Numbered from the stretch's first letter, positions 42,142 through 52,628 are shown. The stretch is 64,000 nt of DNA from UTCFX2 sp963788305 (GCA_963788305.1 CAWBGK010000011.1:372001-436000), one strand, 5' to 3'. A program made the numbers and translations. The notes: a model not told the origin generated them from the letters alone.

Positions 42142-42976
42142 TCATTCTCTGGATTGGATGCTTATCAAACGATCAAATCCTGCCAGATCCGGCAATACGT
42201 CAACAGCAGCGAATGGAAACCTGGCAAGAGCATGCTGCTTTCACAGCCGCCCCCTGCCTGGCTTCGATCTCCAGCAAGGCCAAACCACCTGCCGCGAGCC
42301 TTCCGGGAAGCTGGTCAAGCAGCTTTTTGATCAGGCGCAGCCCGTCTGGACCGCCGTCCAGGGCAAGGCGAGGCTCCCATTTTACCACTTTCAATCCGTC
42401 CAAGTCCTGAGAAGGGATATAAGGCAGGTTTGCTGCAATCAAGTCAAAAGTATCAGCCACAGCAGGAATCAAATCCGCATGCACACAGCAAATCCGCCCA
42501 TCCAGGCCGTAGCGGGCAGCGTTGGACCGCGCAACTCTCAAGGCTTCGAAGGAGATATCGGAAGCTGTCACGCTCAGGTCAGGGCAGTTTGCAGCCAGGG
42601 CGACGGCTATACACCCGCTTCCTGTTCCCACATCTGCGGCACGCCTGCGGCCTGGATGATCTTTGAGCCAGCCGAGGGCACGCTCGACCAGCAGCTCAGT
42701 TTCCGGGCGCGGGATTAGAACCGCCGGAGAAAGGAAAAAATCCAATCCATAGAATTCCCATTCCCCCAGGACATATGGGAGCGGTTCGCCTGCTTCCAGG
42801 CGCTGCAGCCATTGATTTAGCTGATCTTCCTGGTCAATCGTCAGGCTGAGTTCCGGATGGGCAAGCACCCAGGAACGCGAGCGCCCCAGCAGGCGCGCCA
42901 GGATCACCTGCGCATCCAGACCAGCCGAATCGCTAAGGCCTGTCAGACGATCTCTGATTTTTATTTCCCAGGACAT
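42142..42976 (-). CDS. prmC: Peptide chain release factor methyltransferase PrmC (frameshifted end)
   Basis: SAM-dependent enzyme that methylates the GGQ glutamine of release factors; prfA lies directly upstream. Motifs: an N-terminal helical domain with Y-V-L-G-E-W-E-F-Y-G, V-L-I-P-R-P-E-T-E-L-L-V-E, SAM loop D-V-G-T-G-S-G-C-I-A, and the substrate motif A-N-L-P-Y-I (N-L-P-Y in place of N-P-P-Y). The raw frame stops at 42200, but removal of one A near 42240 restores the family's C-terminus (D-V-L-P-D-L-A-G-F-D-R) and moves the stop to 42142, for 277 residues. Confidence 0.9.
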
Positions 42977-43006
42977 CAGGGGTTCAATAGCCCGCCTTCG
43001 ACGGGC

Positions 43007-44068
43007 TTACTCCGTCGCCGCAGCCAGCCGATCGGATTCGTCATGCATCGTGAGCTCATCGATGAATTCGTCGATATCGCCTTCCATCACCGCAGGGAGG
43101 TTGTAATTGGAGAGATTGATGCGGTGGTCGGTGACGCGCGATTGGGGATAATTGTACGTCCGGATCTTCTCCGCCCGCTCCCCAGAGCCCACCTGCGACC
43201 GGCGATCTTCTTCGCGCTCCAGGCGCATTCTTTCCTGCTCGAGCTCGTAAAGACGGGCACGCAGGATGCTCATCGCCCGCAGCCGGTTCTGGAGCTGCGA
43301 GCGCTCGTCCTGGCAAGCCACCACCATCCCAGTCGGGATATGGGTTATACGGACGGCAGTGGCATTCTTCTGGACGTTTTGACCACCTGCCCCGGCGGAT
43401 TTATAGACGTCTGTCCGGAGATCGCTTTCGGGGATATAGACCTCAACCTCTCCCACCTCGGCAAGCACGGCTACTGTCGCCGTAGAAGTGTGGATCCGCC
43501 CGGACGATTCGGTAACCGGCACGCGCTGGACCCTGTGAACGCCGGATTCGTACTTCATCCTTGAATAGACGCCGTTTCCCTTGATCAGGAAGATGATCTC
43601 TTTATAACCGCCGATCCCGATTTCGTTTGCCGAGAGCACCTCGACCGACCAGCCCTGGCGCTCGGCGTAGCGGCTGTACAGGCGGAAAAGATCGGCGGCA
43701 AACAGCGCGGCTTCATCGCCGCCGGTCCCGGCTCGAATTTCGACGATCACATTGCGCTGGTCGCGTGGGTCTTTTGGAACGAGCAGGGTCTTGATTTCGC
43801 TATCAAGCTGTTCGAGCTTAGGCAGGACTTCGATCAGCTCTGCCTCCGCAAGCTGCCGCAGCTCCTGGTCTTCGCTTTCCTGGAGAAGCCGGGCTTCTTC
43901 CAGCTGCGAAGCCGCCTGGCGGTACTGCCGCGCTTTTTCTACGATTTGCTCCAGGCTGGCGCGCTCCATCCCAAGCTCCGCGGCGCGCTGGTAATCGTTG
44001 CCGACTTCCATTAACTCCCGATTTATTTCTTCGTATCTTTCTTCAATTCCAGCAATCTTATCTAGCAT
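43007..44068 (-). CDS. prfA: Peptide chain release factor 1
   Basis: RF1 terminates translation at UAA and UAG. The 353-residue protein has the codon-recognition tripeptide P-V-T in H-R-V-Q-R-V-P-V-T-E (P-x-T type of RF1) and the catalytic loop G-A-G-G-Q-N-V-Q-K. Length and order are standard. It heads a minus-strand run prfA-prmC-ydcF-coaBC-peroxiredoxin-ADP-ribosylglycohydrolase with short gaps or overlaps. Confidence 0.95.
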   Translation of the reverse strand: MLDKIAGIEERYEEINRELMEVGNDYQRAAELGMERASLEQIVEKARQYRQAASQLEEARLLQESEDQELRQLAEAELIEVLPKLEQLDSEIKTLLVPKDPRDQRNVIVEIRAGTGGDEAALFAADLFRLYSRYAERQGWSVEVLSANEIGIGGYKEIIFLIKGNGVYSRMKYESGVHRVQRVPVTESSGRIHTSTATVAVLAEVGEVEVYIPESDLRTDVYKSAGAGGQNVQKNATAVRITHIPTGMVVACQDERSQLQNRLRAMSILRARLYELEQERMRLEREEDRRSQVGSGERAEKIRTYNYPQSRVTDHRINLSNYNLPAVMEGDIDEFIDELTMHDESDRLAAATE

Positions 44069-44082
44069 GGCTTCCTGGGTCT

Positions 44083-44115
44083 AAATCTGCCGGGCTCTTA
44101 AGACCCGGCAGATTT
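44083..44115 (-). promoter_or_regulatory. Perfect 12-bp hairpin in the prfA leader
   Basis: AAATCTGCCGGG (44083-44094) pairs exactly with its complement at 44104-44115, with a 9-base loop. It lies between the extended -10 promoter and the prfA ribosome site, ending about 15 bases before the ATG. It may be an attenuator or an RNA structure controlling prfA; no T run follows. Confidence 0.5.
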
Positions 44116-44143
44116 GGGTAACAGAGTGTCGTTCAACCCACAA

Positions 44144-44183
44144 ATTATACCAAAAATCAGGGCCCTGCTTTCGCAAGGCCCTG
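44144..44183 (-). terminator. Terminator of the exported-protein gene, overlapping the prfA promoter
   Basis: On the minus strand CAGGGCC pairs with GGCCCTG (44177-44183 with 44158-44164), followed by ATTTTTGG, a Rho-independent terminator for the gene ending at 44215. The next bases, TTGGTATAAT (-10 at 44144-44149 with an extended TG), look like the promoter of prfA. Confidence 0.65.
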
Positions 44184-44214
44184 AAACTCTTACTCAATCA
44201 GCCTGGGTTCAGAT

Positions 44215-44836
44215 TTAGTACTGGTACCGGAAGGCGCAGCCGACGGGGGTGTAGTAGGAGCGAATGCGATAGTAGTACACACCGCAGCCGTAGTTGAAGA
44301 AGCCGGCATACACGAAGGCATAGTGCCAGTTCGGGCGGCGAAGATCAATGGAGGTCTTGAAGGGATACAGGTACTTGAAGTAAGTGACCTTTTCCATGGT
44401 GGGCTCGCCAGCGGCGACGCGCATCAGGTTGGAGTACGGGCCTACGAGCTGGCCGCACTTGTTGGTGTAATAGCGATCCACAGCCTTGTCCCAGTGGAGG
44501 GCACAGGAGGCCTGGAAGCAGGGGGTGAAGGTCAGGCGGAGGTTGCTGCTGACGACCAGATCGCCGCTGCTCTGGACACCATCGCACTGCCAGGTGGTCC
44601 GCTTGTAGACGTCGCTCATGAGCGTGAAGACCTTGACTTCTGGGGTTACTCTTATCACCCGCCGGAATGGTCAGGTAATAGAACTGCTCGGTGGCTGCGG
44701 AGCCTTCGAGTTTGATGTAAACATCATAGCCGGATTTGTTGATGACGGTCAGGCGGACCATAGCGGTCGGGATTGCTGCCATCAACAGCGTGGAGGCCAA
44801 AATGGCCAACAGAACGAGCAAAGAAACTTTCTTCAT
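44215..44836 (-). CDS. Exported protein of unknown function (frameshifted)
   Basis: Not recognised. The ATG at 44836 has AAGGAG eight bases upstream and encodes a signal peptide (M-K-K-V-S-L-L-V-L-L-A-I-L-A-S). The mature part has a beta-rich start (V-R-L-T-V-I-N-K-S-G-Y-D-V-Y-I-K-L) and several cysteines later (W-Q-C-D-G, P-C-F-Q-A-S-C, N-K-C-G-Q, Y-G-C-G-V). Two frames (44345-44836 and 44215-44658) join by removing one G near 44660, giving 206 residues. It has its own strong promoter and terminator, so it is a single-gene unit and probably well expressed. Confidence 0.6.
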
Positions 44837-44891
44837 CTGTCATTCTCCTTTTTATAAGGTTTGTTAAATTTCCCTTCATCAGGGTATCGAG

Positions 44892-44920
44892 AGTATAGCA
44901 CAGCTCTTAATAGGAGTCAA
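44892..44920 (-). promoter_or_regulatory. Strong sigma-70 promoter of the exported-protein gene
   Basis: TTGACT (-35), 17 bases, TATACT (-10) on the minus strand, about 55 bases before the ATG at 44836. Confidence 0.72.
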
Positions 44921-45026
44921 TACTTTTCGTAACCAATTTGGTGTATATTCTTAACTGTTTCTTAACCTGATGGCTCTTTTTCGCCGGAATTCGGCTGATT
45001 CGACCGCCTCAAACCCTTCGTTTTAT

Positions 45027-45069
45027 AAAAAAAGCCTCCCAAATCTTTAAAAAAGCAGAAATGGGAGGC
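45027..45069 (-). terminator. Rho-independent terminator of the TPR lipoprotein gene
   Basis: On the minus strand GCCTCCCA pairs with TGGGAGGC across a 20-base loop and is followed directly by TTTTTTTAT. It lies 50 bases after the stop at 45119. Confidence 0.85.
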
Positions 45070-45118
45070 CCTGGTGGTGAAAAAGCGAGATCAATCTAAT
45101 TGAACGATTATACCGATA

Positions 45119-46187
45119 TTATTCAAAAGGAGTTGGTGAAGGACCCGGAGTAGGCGTGGGCAGTGTCGGAATTTCCTTGATCAGCCCTTCCGCGATCTTC
45201 GTCAGGTCCTCTTCCTTGGAGAGCTCGAGGGCTTTTTGGGCGTCAGCCAACGCCTGCTCGGACGTCCCCAAAATCGGAAACAGCAGTGCCCGTTGAATAA
45301 AATACTTCGTGCCTTCCGGATTCAGCTCGATCGCTTTCGAGAAATCCTCAAAAGCCCTGACCAGGTTTTGTTTAAACGACTGGCATAAGCCGCGGTTGAA
45401 ATAGCTTTCCGCGTTCTGGTCGTCAAAGGCAATCACCTGATTAAAATCAGCGATGCATAAGTCAATGTAGGAATTATCGTTGATGCTGTTATAGGCCTGC
45501 ATATACGCCTGGCCGCGGTTGAAGTACGCCTCGGGATCGTCCGGGGTCAATTCGATCACCTTGGCAAAATCGGTAAGCGCCTCTGCAAATTTCTGAGAAA
45601 GTATATTGGCAATCGCCCGGTTGGTATATGCTTTCGTGATAATCTGGTTGCAGCTCGATCGATTTTGTAGTGATCTTTAATTGACTGGGCATACTGGCTT
45701 TTTGAGCCCAGGCGACGCCGCGGGCGTTATATGCCTTGGCGGACGTAGGGTCATAATTGATCGCGAAGTTGAAATCCGCGATGGCTTCGTCCTGTTTGTT
45801 GACCGTGCTGTAGACAATCCCGCGCTCGATATAGGCTTCCGGATTGGTGGGGTCCATCTGGATCGCTTCGGCAAATTTAGCAATCGCTGCGTCCACCTGT
45901 TCATCAATCCGCAGCTGGATGCCCTCGAAGATCAAGGTGTCGTAGGGGCTCAATGTTTCCGTCGGCGTCGGAGCTGCGGTCGGGATTTCAGGTTCAATTG
46001 TCGCCGTCGGAATCGGACGCAGGGTGGGGGTCGAGACTGGGGCCGCTGGTTCTTCTTGCCCTTCATTCGGATCGATAACTATTTCCTGTTCAGTCGGTTT
46101 TGCGTTCGAGGCCCCTGAACAGGCCGAGATCAAGAGGCTTACCATGATCAAGAACACAGTAAACCGGAATCGCTTCTGTTTCATCAT
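45119..46187 (-). CDS. TPR-repeat lipoprotein (frameshifted)
   Basis: A predicted lipoprotein (lipobox L-I-S-A-C, Cys at about 23) with a Pro/Thr-rich spacer to about residue 85 and then tetratricopeptide repeats (A-I-A-K-F-A-E-A-I-Q-M-D-P-T-N-P-E-A-Y; A-I-A-D-F-N-F-A-I-N-Y-D-P; Y-F-N-R-G-Q-A-Y). TPRs serve protein interaction at the outer face of the membrane. The frames 45489-46187 and 45119-45559 join through three small indels between about 45600 and 45700 (repaired readings Q-Y-A-Q-S-I-K-D-H-Y-K-S-I-E-L-Q and H-E-A-Y-T-N-R-A), giving 355 residues. A promoter with an internal palindrome and a strong terminator bound it. Confidence 0.75.
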
Positions 46188-46267
46188 AGCTGTGATGCTC
46201 CTAATTTAATTATTTATTGATTTTCATGACGACCTCTGGATCGATCGCTTTCTCGAACAGGTCTCAT

Positions 46268-46296
46268 ATTATCCCACCAATGATTGGTGATCGCAA
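46268..46296 (-). promoter_or_regulatory. Promoter with operator-like palindrome for the TPR lipoprotein
   Basis: TTGCGA (-35), 17 bases, GATAAT (-10) on the minus strand. The spacer holds a 15-base palindrome, CACCAAT-C-ATTGGTG (46275-46289), filling nearly all of it, which is a typical place for a repressor site. An 8-bp inverted repeat (ATCATGAG, 46304-46330) lies just upstream, possibly the end of the nuo transcript. Confidence 0.5.
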
Positions 46297-46388
46297 GGGC
46301 GGTATCATGAGCCCGAGATGAACTCATGATTAAGAGAGAAGCCAGCTTTCACAGTAGAATTTTTAAAGCAAAGGAATAATTCACGCCA

Positions 46389-47845
46389 TTAGAATAACTG
46401 GAGGACCGCCTGGGCTGCAAGGTAAAGCAACGGCGCCGAGAAGATGCTCAATAACACCACACCGATTGCGCTGAGATAAGCCGTTGCCTGTAGCCAGGGC
46501 TCTCGCCGCACTTCAGGTTCTCCAGCACGCATGTACATGATCACCACCACCCTGCAGGTAGTAGTACGCCGAAACCAGCGAAGTCAGCACGCCTATCAGA
46601 GCCAATCCTACGATAACCGCCTTCTAACACTGTGCGGAACAGGAAGAACTTGCCGACAAAACCCAGCGTCGGCGGGACGCCTGTGAAGGAGAACATCGCT
46701 ACAGCCATAACCGCCGCCAGCGCCGGATGCTTTTGACCCAATCCAGCGTAATCCTCCAGCTCAAGCCCGCGTTCGCCGGACTTTTCGAGAGCTATTACCA
46801 CCGCCCAGGCTGCAAAATTAGTAAACGCATACGCTACCAGATAGAAAAGCGCCGAGGCGACCGCGTCTGCCGAGACATTTTCTTTTCCTAATGGGACAAG
46901 CGCCATCATGATGTAACCGGCATGCGCGATGCTGGAATACGCCAGCATTCGTTTGATATTCCGCTGGGCAATCGCCGCAAAATTCCCCAGAATCATGGTG
47001 AGGGCGGACAGCCCCCACAGGATCGGGATTAAATCCTCCGATAAGACCGGAAAGGCCAATCCAAACACCCTCAGCAAAGCCGCAAACCCGGCTGCCTTTG
47101 CACCCACTGCCATGAACGCGGTAACCGAGCTAGGCGCTCCCTGGTAGACATCCGGGGTCCACATGTGGAACGGCACCACAGCGACCTTGAAACCCAAACC
47201 AACCAGGATCAGAGCTGCCCCAGCCAACATCAGTGGAGCGCTGTACTGCCCGGCCTGGACCGCCGAGACGATTGCTTTCAACGAAGTGGATCCGTTTGCC
47301 CCATAGACCAGCGCTGTTCCGAAAACCAGAAAGCCAGATGAATAGGACCCCAGAAGGAAATACTTGATTGCAGCTTCTTCGGAGCTTTCCCTCGGCACAG
47401 CGATTCCCGCCATCACGTAAAGCGGGATCGAAAGCAGCTCCAACCCCAGGAATATCATGATCAAGTCTGAGGACATGCTCATCAGCATCATCCCTGAGAT
47501 TGAGAACATCAGCAGGACATAATATTCGCCGCGCTCGATCTCGATCCGCTTGAGATAATCGTAGGATAATGCAATCCCGGCCAGGCCGCTGCCAAGCAGC
47601 AGCAGGCTGACAAAGTTGGCGAAGTCATCCACGACAACCATCCCACCAAATCCCTCAGTGGGACTGCCGAATCTGGCTATCACAAAGAACGCACTGACCA
47701 GCATCCCGAGGGCAGCCAGGGAAGCCGTGATCCATTTGCTTTGCTTTGGGACAGCCAGGTCAACCAACACCAGCACACATGCCCAAACCGTCAGGATGAT
47801 GACGGGTAGAATTGCCGCAATGGAAACCTGTAGGTCGTTCGTCAT
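46389..47845 (-). CDS. nuoN: NADH-quinone oxidoreductase subunit N (frameshifted end)
   Basis: Antiporter-like proton-pumping membrane subunit of complex I, with about 14 membrane segments. Typical motifs include M-S-I-E-L-type Y-V-M-A-G-I-A, F-H-M-W-T-P-D-V-Y-Q-G-A-P, and L-A-Y-S-S-I-A-H-A-G-Y. The raw frame ends at 46541, but removing one C near 46612 and one G near 46550 restores the end (G-Y-V-G-L-A-L-I-G-V-L; V-V-V-I-M-Y-M-R) and moves the stop to 46389, for 484 residues. The ATG at 47845 is chosen (GGAG at seven bases); an in-frame ATG lies five codons earlier. It is the last gene of the nuo cluster. Confidence 0.92.
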
Positions 47846-47871
47846 AACGCTGCTCCGCATCTACTCCCAGC

Positions 47872-49396
47872 TCAAGGGACCATCGCGACTGCACCTGCCT
47901 GAATGGCTGCAACAAGTTGATCCACTGCAGGAGCCATCAGGTTGAAGAAGGGCTTGGGATACAGGCCGATCCAGAAGATTAAAATAAGCAGAGGCAGCAG
48001 GGTGACGATCTCACGCCAGTTCAGGTCCTTTAAAGTTCGATTCTCGTCCTTTGTTACCGGTCCCAGGAACAGCTTCTGGAACATCAGCAGGATATACACC
48101 GCCGCCAGGATCACGCCAACCGCAGCCAGCGCAGCAAACCAGGGGGTACCCAGCGCTCCTCCCGGCTGCCCTGCTCCCCACGCCCCCAGCAAGATCGTGA
48201 ACTCGCCCACAAAACCGTTCAGCCCGGGTAAGCCCATCGAGGAAAGCGCCACGATCAGCGTCAGAACAGCCATAAACCGGCATCACCTTCCAGAGGCCTC
48301 CAAAGGCATCCATGTCGCGGGTGTGGCGCCGTTCGTAGATCATCCCGACCACGAGGAACAACGCCCCCGTGCTCAAGCCGTGGTTGATCATCTGCAGGAT
48401 TCCACCCTGGATACCCTGGGGATTCAACGCAAAGAGACCCAGCATCACAAATCCCAGGTGGCTGACCGAGGAATATGCCACCAGCTTCTTCACATCTTTC
48501 TGCGCATACGATACCGCCGCACCATAGATGATGCCGATTACTGCCAGCCCTGCCATCCAGGGCGCTAACCGCACCGCTGCCTGCGGAAAAAGCTGCAGAT
48601 TGAAGCGCAGAAAACCGTAGGTGCCCATTTTCAGCAAAACACCAGCCAGGATAACCGAGCCTGCCGTGGGCGCTTCAACATGAGCATCCGGAAGCCAGGA
48701 ATGCAGCGGCCACATCGGCACTTTGATCGCGAACGCCGCCGCAAATGCCAGGAAGAGCCAGAACTGCAAGTCCGCCGGGATGCCGCCTTTGGCAGCCAAA
48801 TCCGGCACCAGGAACGTCCCCTGGTAGATCCCCAGCCACAGGATTGCCAGCAGCATCAGGATCGAGCCAGCCATCGTGTATAAAAAGAATTTGACCGCAG
48901 CATACATGCGGTTCGGCCCGCCCCAGATGCCGATCAGGAAATACATCGGCACCAGCGTAAACTCCCAGAAGACATAGAACAAAAACAGGTCCTGCGCCAG
49001 GAAAACACCGACCATACCGACTTCGAGCAGCAGGAAGAAGATCATGAAGTCTTTCACCCGATCTTCTACTGCGGTCCAGGTCGCAAGGATCGAAATCGGA
49101 GCCAGCAAGGTTGTCAGTAAAACCAGAAGAATGCTCAGCCCATCAACTCCCAGGAAGTAGTGGATCTCCCAATTGGCGATCGGAATCCAGGGAAGGTCAA
49201 CAACAAGCTGCAAATCCGGGTTGCTCGGCTGGAACTGCGCCAATACAGCCAGCGAAATCCCAAATGTGATCAGAGATACGACCAAGGCCACCCAACGCGC
49301 CAGGTTTTTCTGTTCCGACCGTAAAAAAAGCAGAATAAGCACACCCAACAGCGGGAAAAATGTGACCAGGGTCAACGGGTGCAGGAGATAGTTCAT
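47872..49396 (-). CDS. nuoM: NADH-quinone oxidoreductase subunit M (frameshifted)
   Basis: Proton-pumping membrane subunit of complex I. Markers: F-Y-V-F-W-E-F-T-L-V-P-M-Y with the key Glu, M-W-P-L-H-S-W-L-P-D-A-H-V-E-A-P, L-V-A-Y-S-S-V-S-H-L-G-F-V, and M-I-N-H-G-L-S-T-G. Frames 48011-49396 and 47872-48273 join by removing one G near 48268 (V-M-P-V-Y-A-V-L-T-L), giving 507 residues. Confidence 0.94.
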
Positions 49397-49485
49397 AACT
49401 GTTCCTCCAGAGTCCTTCCCCTTATCCCTGCTGTTTTCCCAAGATAGGGAAGGCTTGCAGCAAGGGTAGGGGATCAGGATCGAAG

Positions 49486-51645
49486 TTACCTTAATAGCAG
49501 ATATCCTAGAATGATGACCACGCCAAAAAATATCGACAAGGCATAGTTACGCACAAAGCCGGTTTGAACTCGCTTCAATGCGGTCGCAGACCGCCTGGTC
49601 AGCTCGCCCAGGCCGTTAGCAGTTGCGTCGATGATGCCCAGATCAATCCTTACCGCCAACAGCTGGGTCAGCAGGTTAAAGCCTCTCACCAGCACCCGAT
49701 CATGGAACCAGTCATGCCAGAAGCGCCAGTCGATCACATCCGCGAGGAAGCGCGAGACCGCGATGTAGGGGTTCAGAATCACCGTCCAGTACAGCTCGTC
49801 CACCCAGTATTTATTCTTCCACAGCTCGTAGATTGGACCCAGATACTTGCGCAACGGGTCATCCGGTCGGCGGCCGGCAGGTTCTGCCCAGAATGCCTCG
49901 TAGCGCCTGGGATTATAGAGCCACCAGCCCACCCCGATTGCAGCCAGCGCCAGGACGATGCTGATCAATGCCACGAGCACCACAAACTCACCCGCATGGA
50001 CCACATCCCCAAGGGTATGTTCTATCCAATGGGTCAATGTGTGCGTCCACGGCAGATTGAGCAGCCCTCCCAGCGTCGAAAGGACAGCCAGGATGATCAG
50101 CGGGAAGGTCATCACCCCCGGGCTTTCTTTTGCATGTTCGGCTGCCAGGCTGCGCGGTTTGCCAAAAAAGACCATCAGCACCTGGCGGGTCATATAAAAA
50201 GCCGTGAAAACTGCCGCCAGGGTCAGCAGGATATAGACAGTCGGATACAACTTTCCGGATTCAGCCAGGATCTCATCTTTCGACCAAAAACCCGCCAGCG
50301 GCGGCAGACCTGCAAGCGCAATCGCACCAACCAGGTAGACCCAGAAAGTGGTCTTCATCCGGGTGCGCATCCCGCCCATGTTGCGCATATCCTGCGGGTC
50401 GAATTCATGACCTTGTGTTTTGGCGTGCTTCCGTAATTTCGGGTCGTGAACGATATGGTGTTCGCCGCGCTCCACACCCTGGATCACAGAGCCGGCTGAG
50501 AGGAAGAGAAGCGCCTTGAAGAAAGCGTGCGTCACCAAATGGAACATACCCGCCACAAATGCGCCCATTCCTACTGCGGCCACCATGAATCCCAGCTGGC
50601 TGATCGTCGAATACGCCAGCACTTTCTTAATATCAAACTGCCCAACTGCGATTGTTGCAGCAAATAGGGCTGTCAGCGCGCCTACGATTCCAACGACGTT
50701 CTGCGCCTGCGGCGCAAGCACATACAGCTCCGCCGAGCGTGCAATCAGGTACACACCGGCTGTCACCATCGTAGCAGCATGGATCAGTGCCGACACCGGC
50801 GTAGGGCCCGCCATCGCGTCCGGAAGCCAGACATACAGCGGAAGCTGGGCCGATTTCCCTGTGACACCGATCAGCATGAACAGGGTAATCATCAGGATCA
50901 AAGTCGGTGCAGCCGCCGCAACTTCGGGCGCTTTTTCAAAGACGGCATGAAAATCCAGCGTCCCAAAGGCCCAAAAGATGCTGAAGATCGCCAGCAGCAG
51001 CCCGAAATCCCCCACCCGGTTCACTACCATGGCCTTCTTGGCTGCGAGCGAATTCCCTATGCCATCCTTGCCCTTTTCGTACCAGAATCCGATCAGCAGG
51101 TATGAGCAGAGTCCAACTCCTTCCCATCCAACAAAAAGCATCAGATAGTTATCGCCGCTCACAAGGATCATCATCATTGCGATGAACAGGTTCATGAAGA
51201 CAAAGAAGCGCCGGAAACGTTTGGGGTCGCCGTTATGACGCACATCTTCGTGCATATAACCGACCGCATAAATATGGATCAGAGTCCCAACACCGGAGAC
51301 CACCAGCATCATCAGTGCCGACAGGGTATCCACCTGGAATGCCCAGCGAACCTGCAGGTCTCCGATCGTGATCCATTCCGCCAGCGGCACAACCGTCCCC
51401 TCCGGATGGCCAATCAGCGAGATGGTCAGTAATACTGATATGACAAACGCAAGGCCTGAGGCAGTGCAGGCAATCCCTCCAACAATTTTCTCGCCTGCCG
51501 TTATACCTTTACCATTTGCTCCCCACTCCAGGATCTTCCCACCGAATGCCATATTGAGCAGGAGCCCAATCACTGGAAAGAATACGATCCAGGGAGCCAG
51601 GGAGAAAAATTGTGGGCCTTTGGAGACAATCTCTTCGAAGAGCAT
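49486..51645 (-). CDS. nuoL: NADH-quinone oxidoreductase subunit L
   Basis: The largest antiporter-like subunit of complex I (719 residues), intact. Markers: N-L-F-I-A-M-M-M-I-L-V, F-V-G-W-E-G-V-G-L-C-S-Y-L-L-I-G-F-W, Y-V-W-L-P-D-A-M-A-G-P-T-P-V-S-A-L-I-H-A-A-T-M-V, and L-A-Y-S-T-I-S-Q-L-G. The C-terminus carries the long lateral helix region and a final membrane segment. GAGAGGA lies six bases before the ATG. Confidence 0.96.
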   Translation of the reverse strand: MLFEEIVSKGPQFFSLAPWIVFFPVIGLLLNMAFGGKILEWGANGKGITAGEKIVGGIACTASGLAFVISVLLTISLIGHPEGTVVPLAEWITIGDLQVRWAFQVDTLSALMMLVVSGVGTLIHIYAVGYMHEDVRHNGDPKRFRRFFVFMNLFIAMMMILVSGDNYLMLFVGWEGVGLCSYLLIGFWYEKGKDGIGNSLAAKKAMVVNRVGDFGLLLAIFSIFWAFGTLDFHAVFEKAPEVAAAAPTLILMITLFMLIGVTGKSAQLPLYVWLPDAMAGPTPVSALIHAATMVTAGVYLIARSAELYVLAPQAQNVVGIVGALTALFAATIAVGQFDIKKVLAYSTISQLGFMVAAVGMGAFVAGMFHLVTHAFFKALLFLSAGSVIQGVERGEHHIVHDPKLRKHAKTQGHEFDPQDMRNMGGMRTRMKTTFWVYLVGAIALAGLPPLAGFWSKDEILAESGKLYPTVYILLTLAAVFTAFYMTRQVLMVFFGKPRSLAAEHAKESPGVMTFPLIILAVLSTLGGLLNLPWTHTLTHWIEHTLGDVVHAGEFVVLVALISIVLALAAIGVGWWLYNPRRYEAFWAEPAGRRPDDPLRKYLGPIYELWKNKYWVDELYWTVILNPYIAVSRFLADVIDWRFWHDWFHDRVLVRGFNLLTQLLAVRIDLGIIDATANGLGELTRRSATALKRVQTGFVRNYALSIFFGVVIILGYLLLR

Positions 51646-51715
51646 AAGCAGTCCTCTCTCGTTTTAGATCTCAGCGCATCCATTCAGAAATCTAAAATCG
51701 GATTTGAACAATCCA

Positions 51716-52018
51716 TCATCCCTGCAGTTTGTTGAGCTGATCGACATCGATATTATGCTTGGCCTGAAAAATTGCCACGATCAGCGCCAGGCCAACTGCA
51801 ACCTCGGCAGCTGCAACAGCCATCACGAAAAAGACAAAAATCTGCCCACTCATCGACCCATAAGATCGCGCAAACGCTACAAAGACCAGGTTGGCAGAGT
51901 TGAGCATCAGCTCAATTGACATGAAGATGACAATCGCGTTGCGCCGAATTAAAACCCCCAGCGCTCCGAGGGTAAACAGGACAATTGCCAATCCGGTGTA
52001 ATATTCTACAGGCACCAT
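51716..52018 (-). CDS. nuoK: NADH-quinone oxidoreductase subunit K
   Basis: A 100-residue protein with three membrane helices. The conserved Glu of the second helix is in F-M-S-I-E-L-M-L-N-S-A-N, and a second Glu in A-A-A-E-V-A-V-G-L-A. Length and position between nuoJ and nuoL are standard. Confidence 0.96.
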   Translation of the reverse strand: MVPVEYYTGLAIVLFTLGALGVLIRRNAIVIFMSIELMLNSANLVFVAFARSYGSMSGQIFVFFVMAVAAAEVAVGLALIVAIFQAKHNIDVDQLNKLQG

Positions 52019-52100
52019 CGTGTCACCTCCAACTTTTTTCTTCCCAATCCTTTAACCCGATCCCTTTCCTTTAACAAATAAATGGGCAGCAGGATAGGTG

Positions 52101-52628
52101 TCATTGTTTCGCAGTGTTCGCTTTTCTTTCGCGTTTTTTCGTCAGCACGATCGCGCCGATCATCGCCGCAAGGAGCAAAATCGAGATTACCTCAAACGGC
52201 AGCAAGTAGGTGCTGAACAAAGTCTCACCGATCGCTTCCGGCGTGCCAAATCCAATGGGCGCCGCGCCCGCCGGCGCTCCACTCCCCAATCGGAAGATGA
52301 GCAGGATTCCCGCCTCCAGGATCAGGATTCCGCCCAACACATACGCCAAAGGTCGCTGCCAGGCCAGTGAGCCAGTAGTCCCCAGTTTCTCTGCCCCTAA
52401 AAGCATGATCACGAATAAAAACAGCACCATGATCGCCCCGGCATAGACGGCAACCTGGGTTAAGGCGATGAATGGAGCCTCAAGCAGCAGATAAAAAACT
52501 GCGACCGCAGTAAAGTTGAGGATCAAATTCAATGCTGCATATATTGCGTTCTTGCTCAGCAGCAGACCAATCGCAGATGCGACCGCCACTAGAGCCAGCC
52601 CGAAGAACACGATGTAATCAAGGGTCAT
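52101..52628 (-). CDS. nuoJ: NADH-quinone oxidoreductase subunit J
   Basis: A 175-residue membrane protein with five predicted helices. The conserved helix with V-Y-A-G-A-I-M-V-L-F-L-F-V-I-M-L is present at about 60-75. GGAG lies seven bases before the ATG. Confidence 0.95.
   Translation of the reverse strand: MTLDYIVFFGLALVAVASAIGLLLSKNAIYAALNLILNFTAVAVFYLLLEAPFIALTQVAVYAGAIMVLFLFVIMLLGAEKLGTTGSLAWQRPLAYVLGGILILEAGILLIFRLGSGAPAGAAPIGFGTPEAIGETLFSTYLLPFEVISILLLAAMIGAIVLTKKRERKANTAKQ

Noticed and set aside
49564..50436. Plus-strand open frame of 290 codons
   Set aside because: It is antisense to nuoL and rich in Gln, His, Pro and Arg, as expected from the complement of a hydrophobic membrane protein gene.
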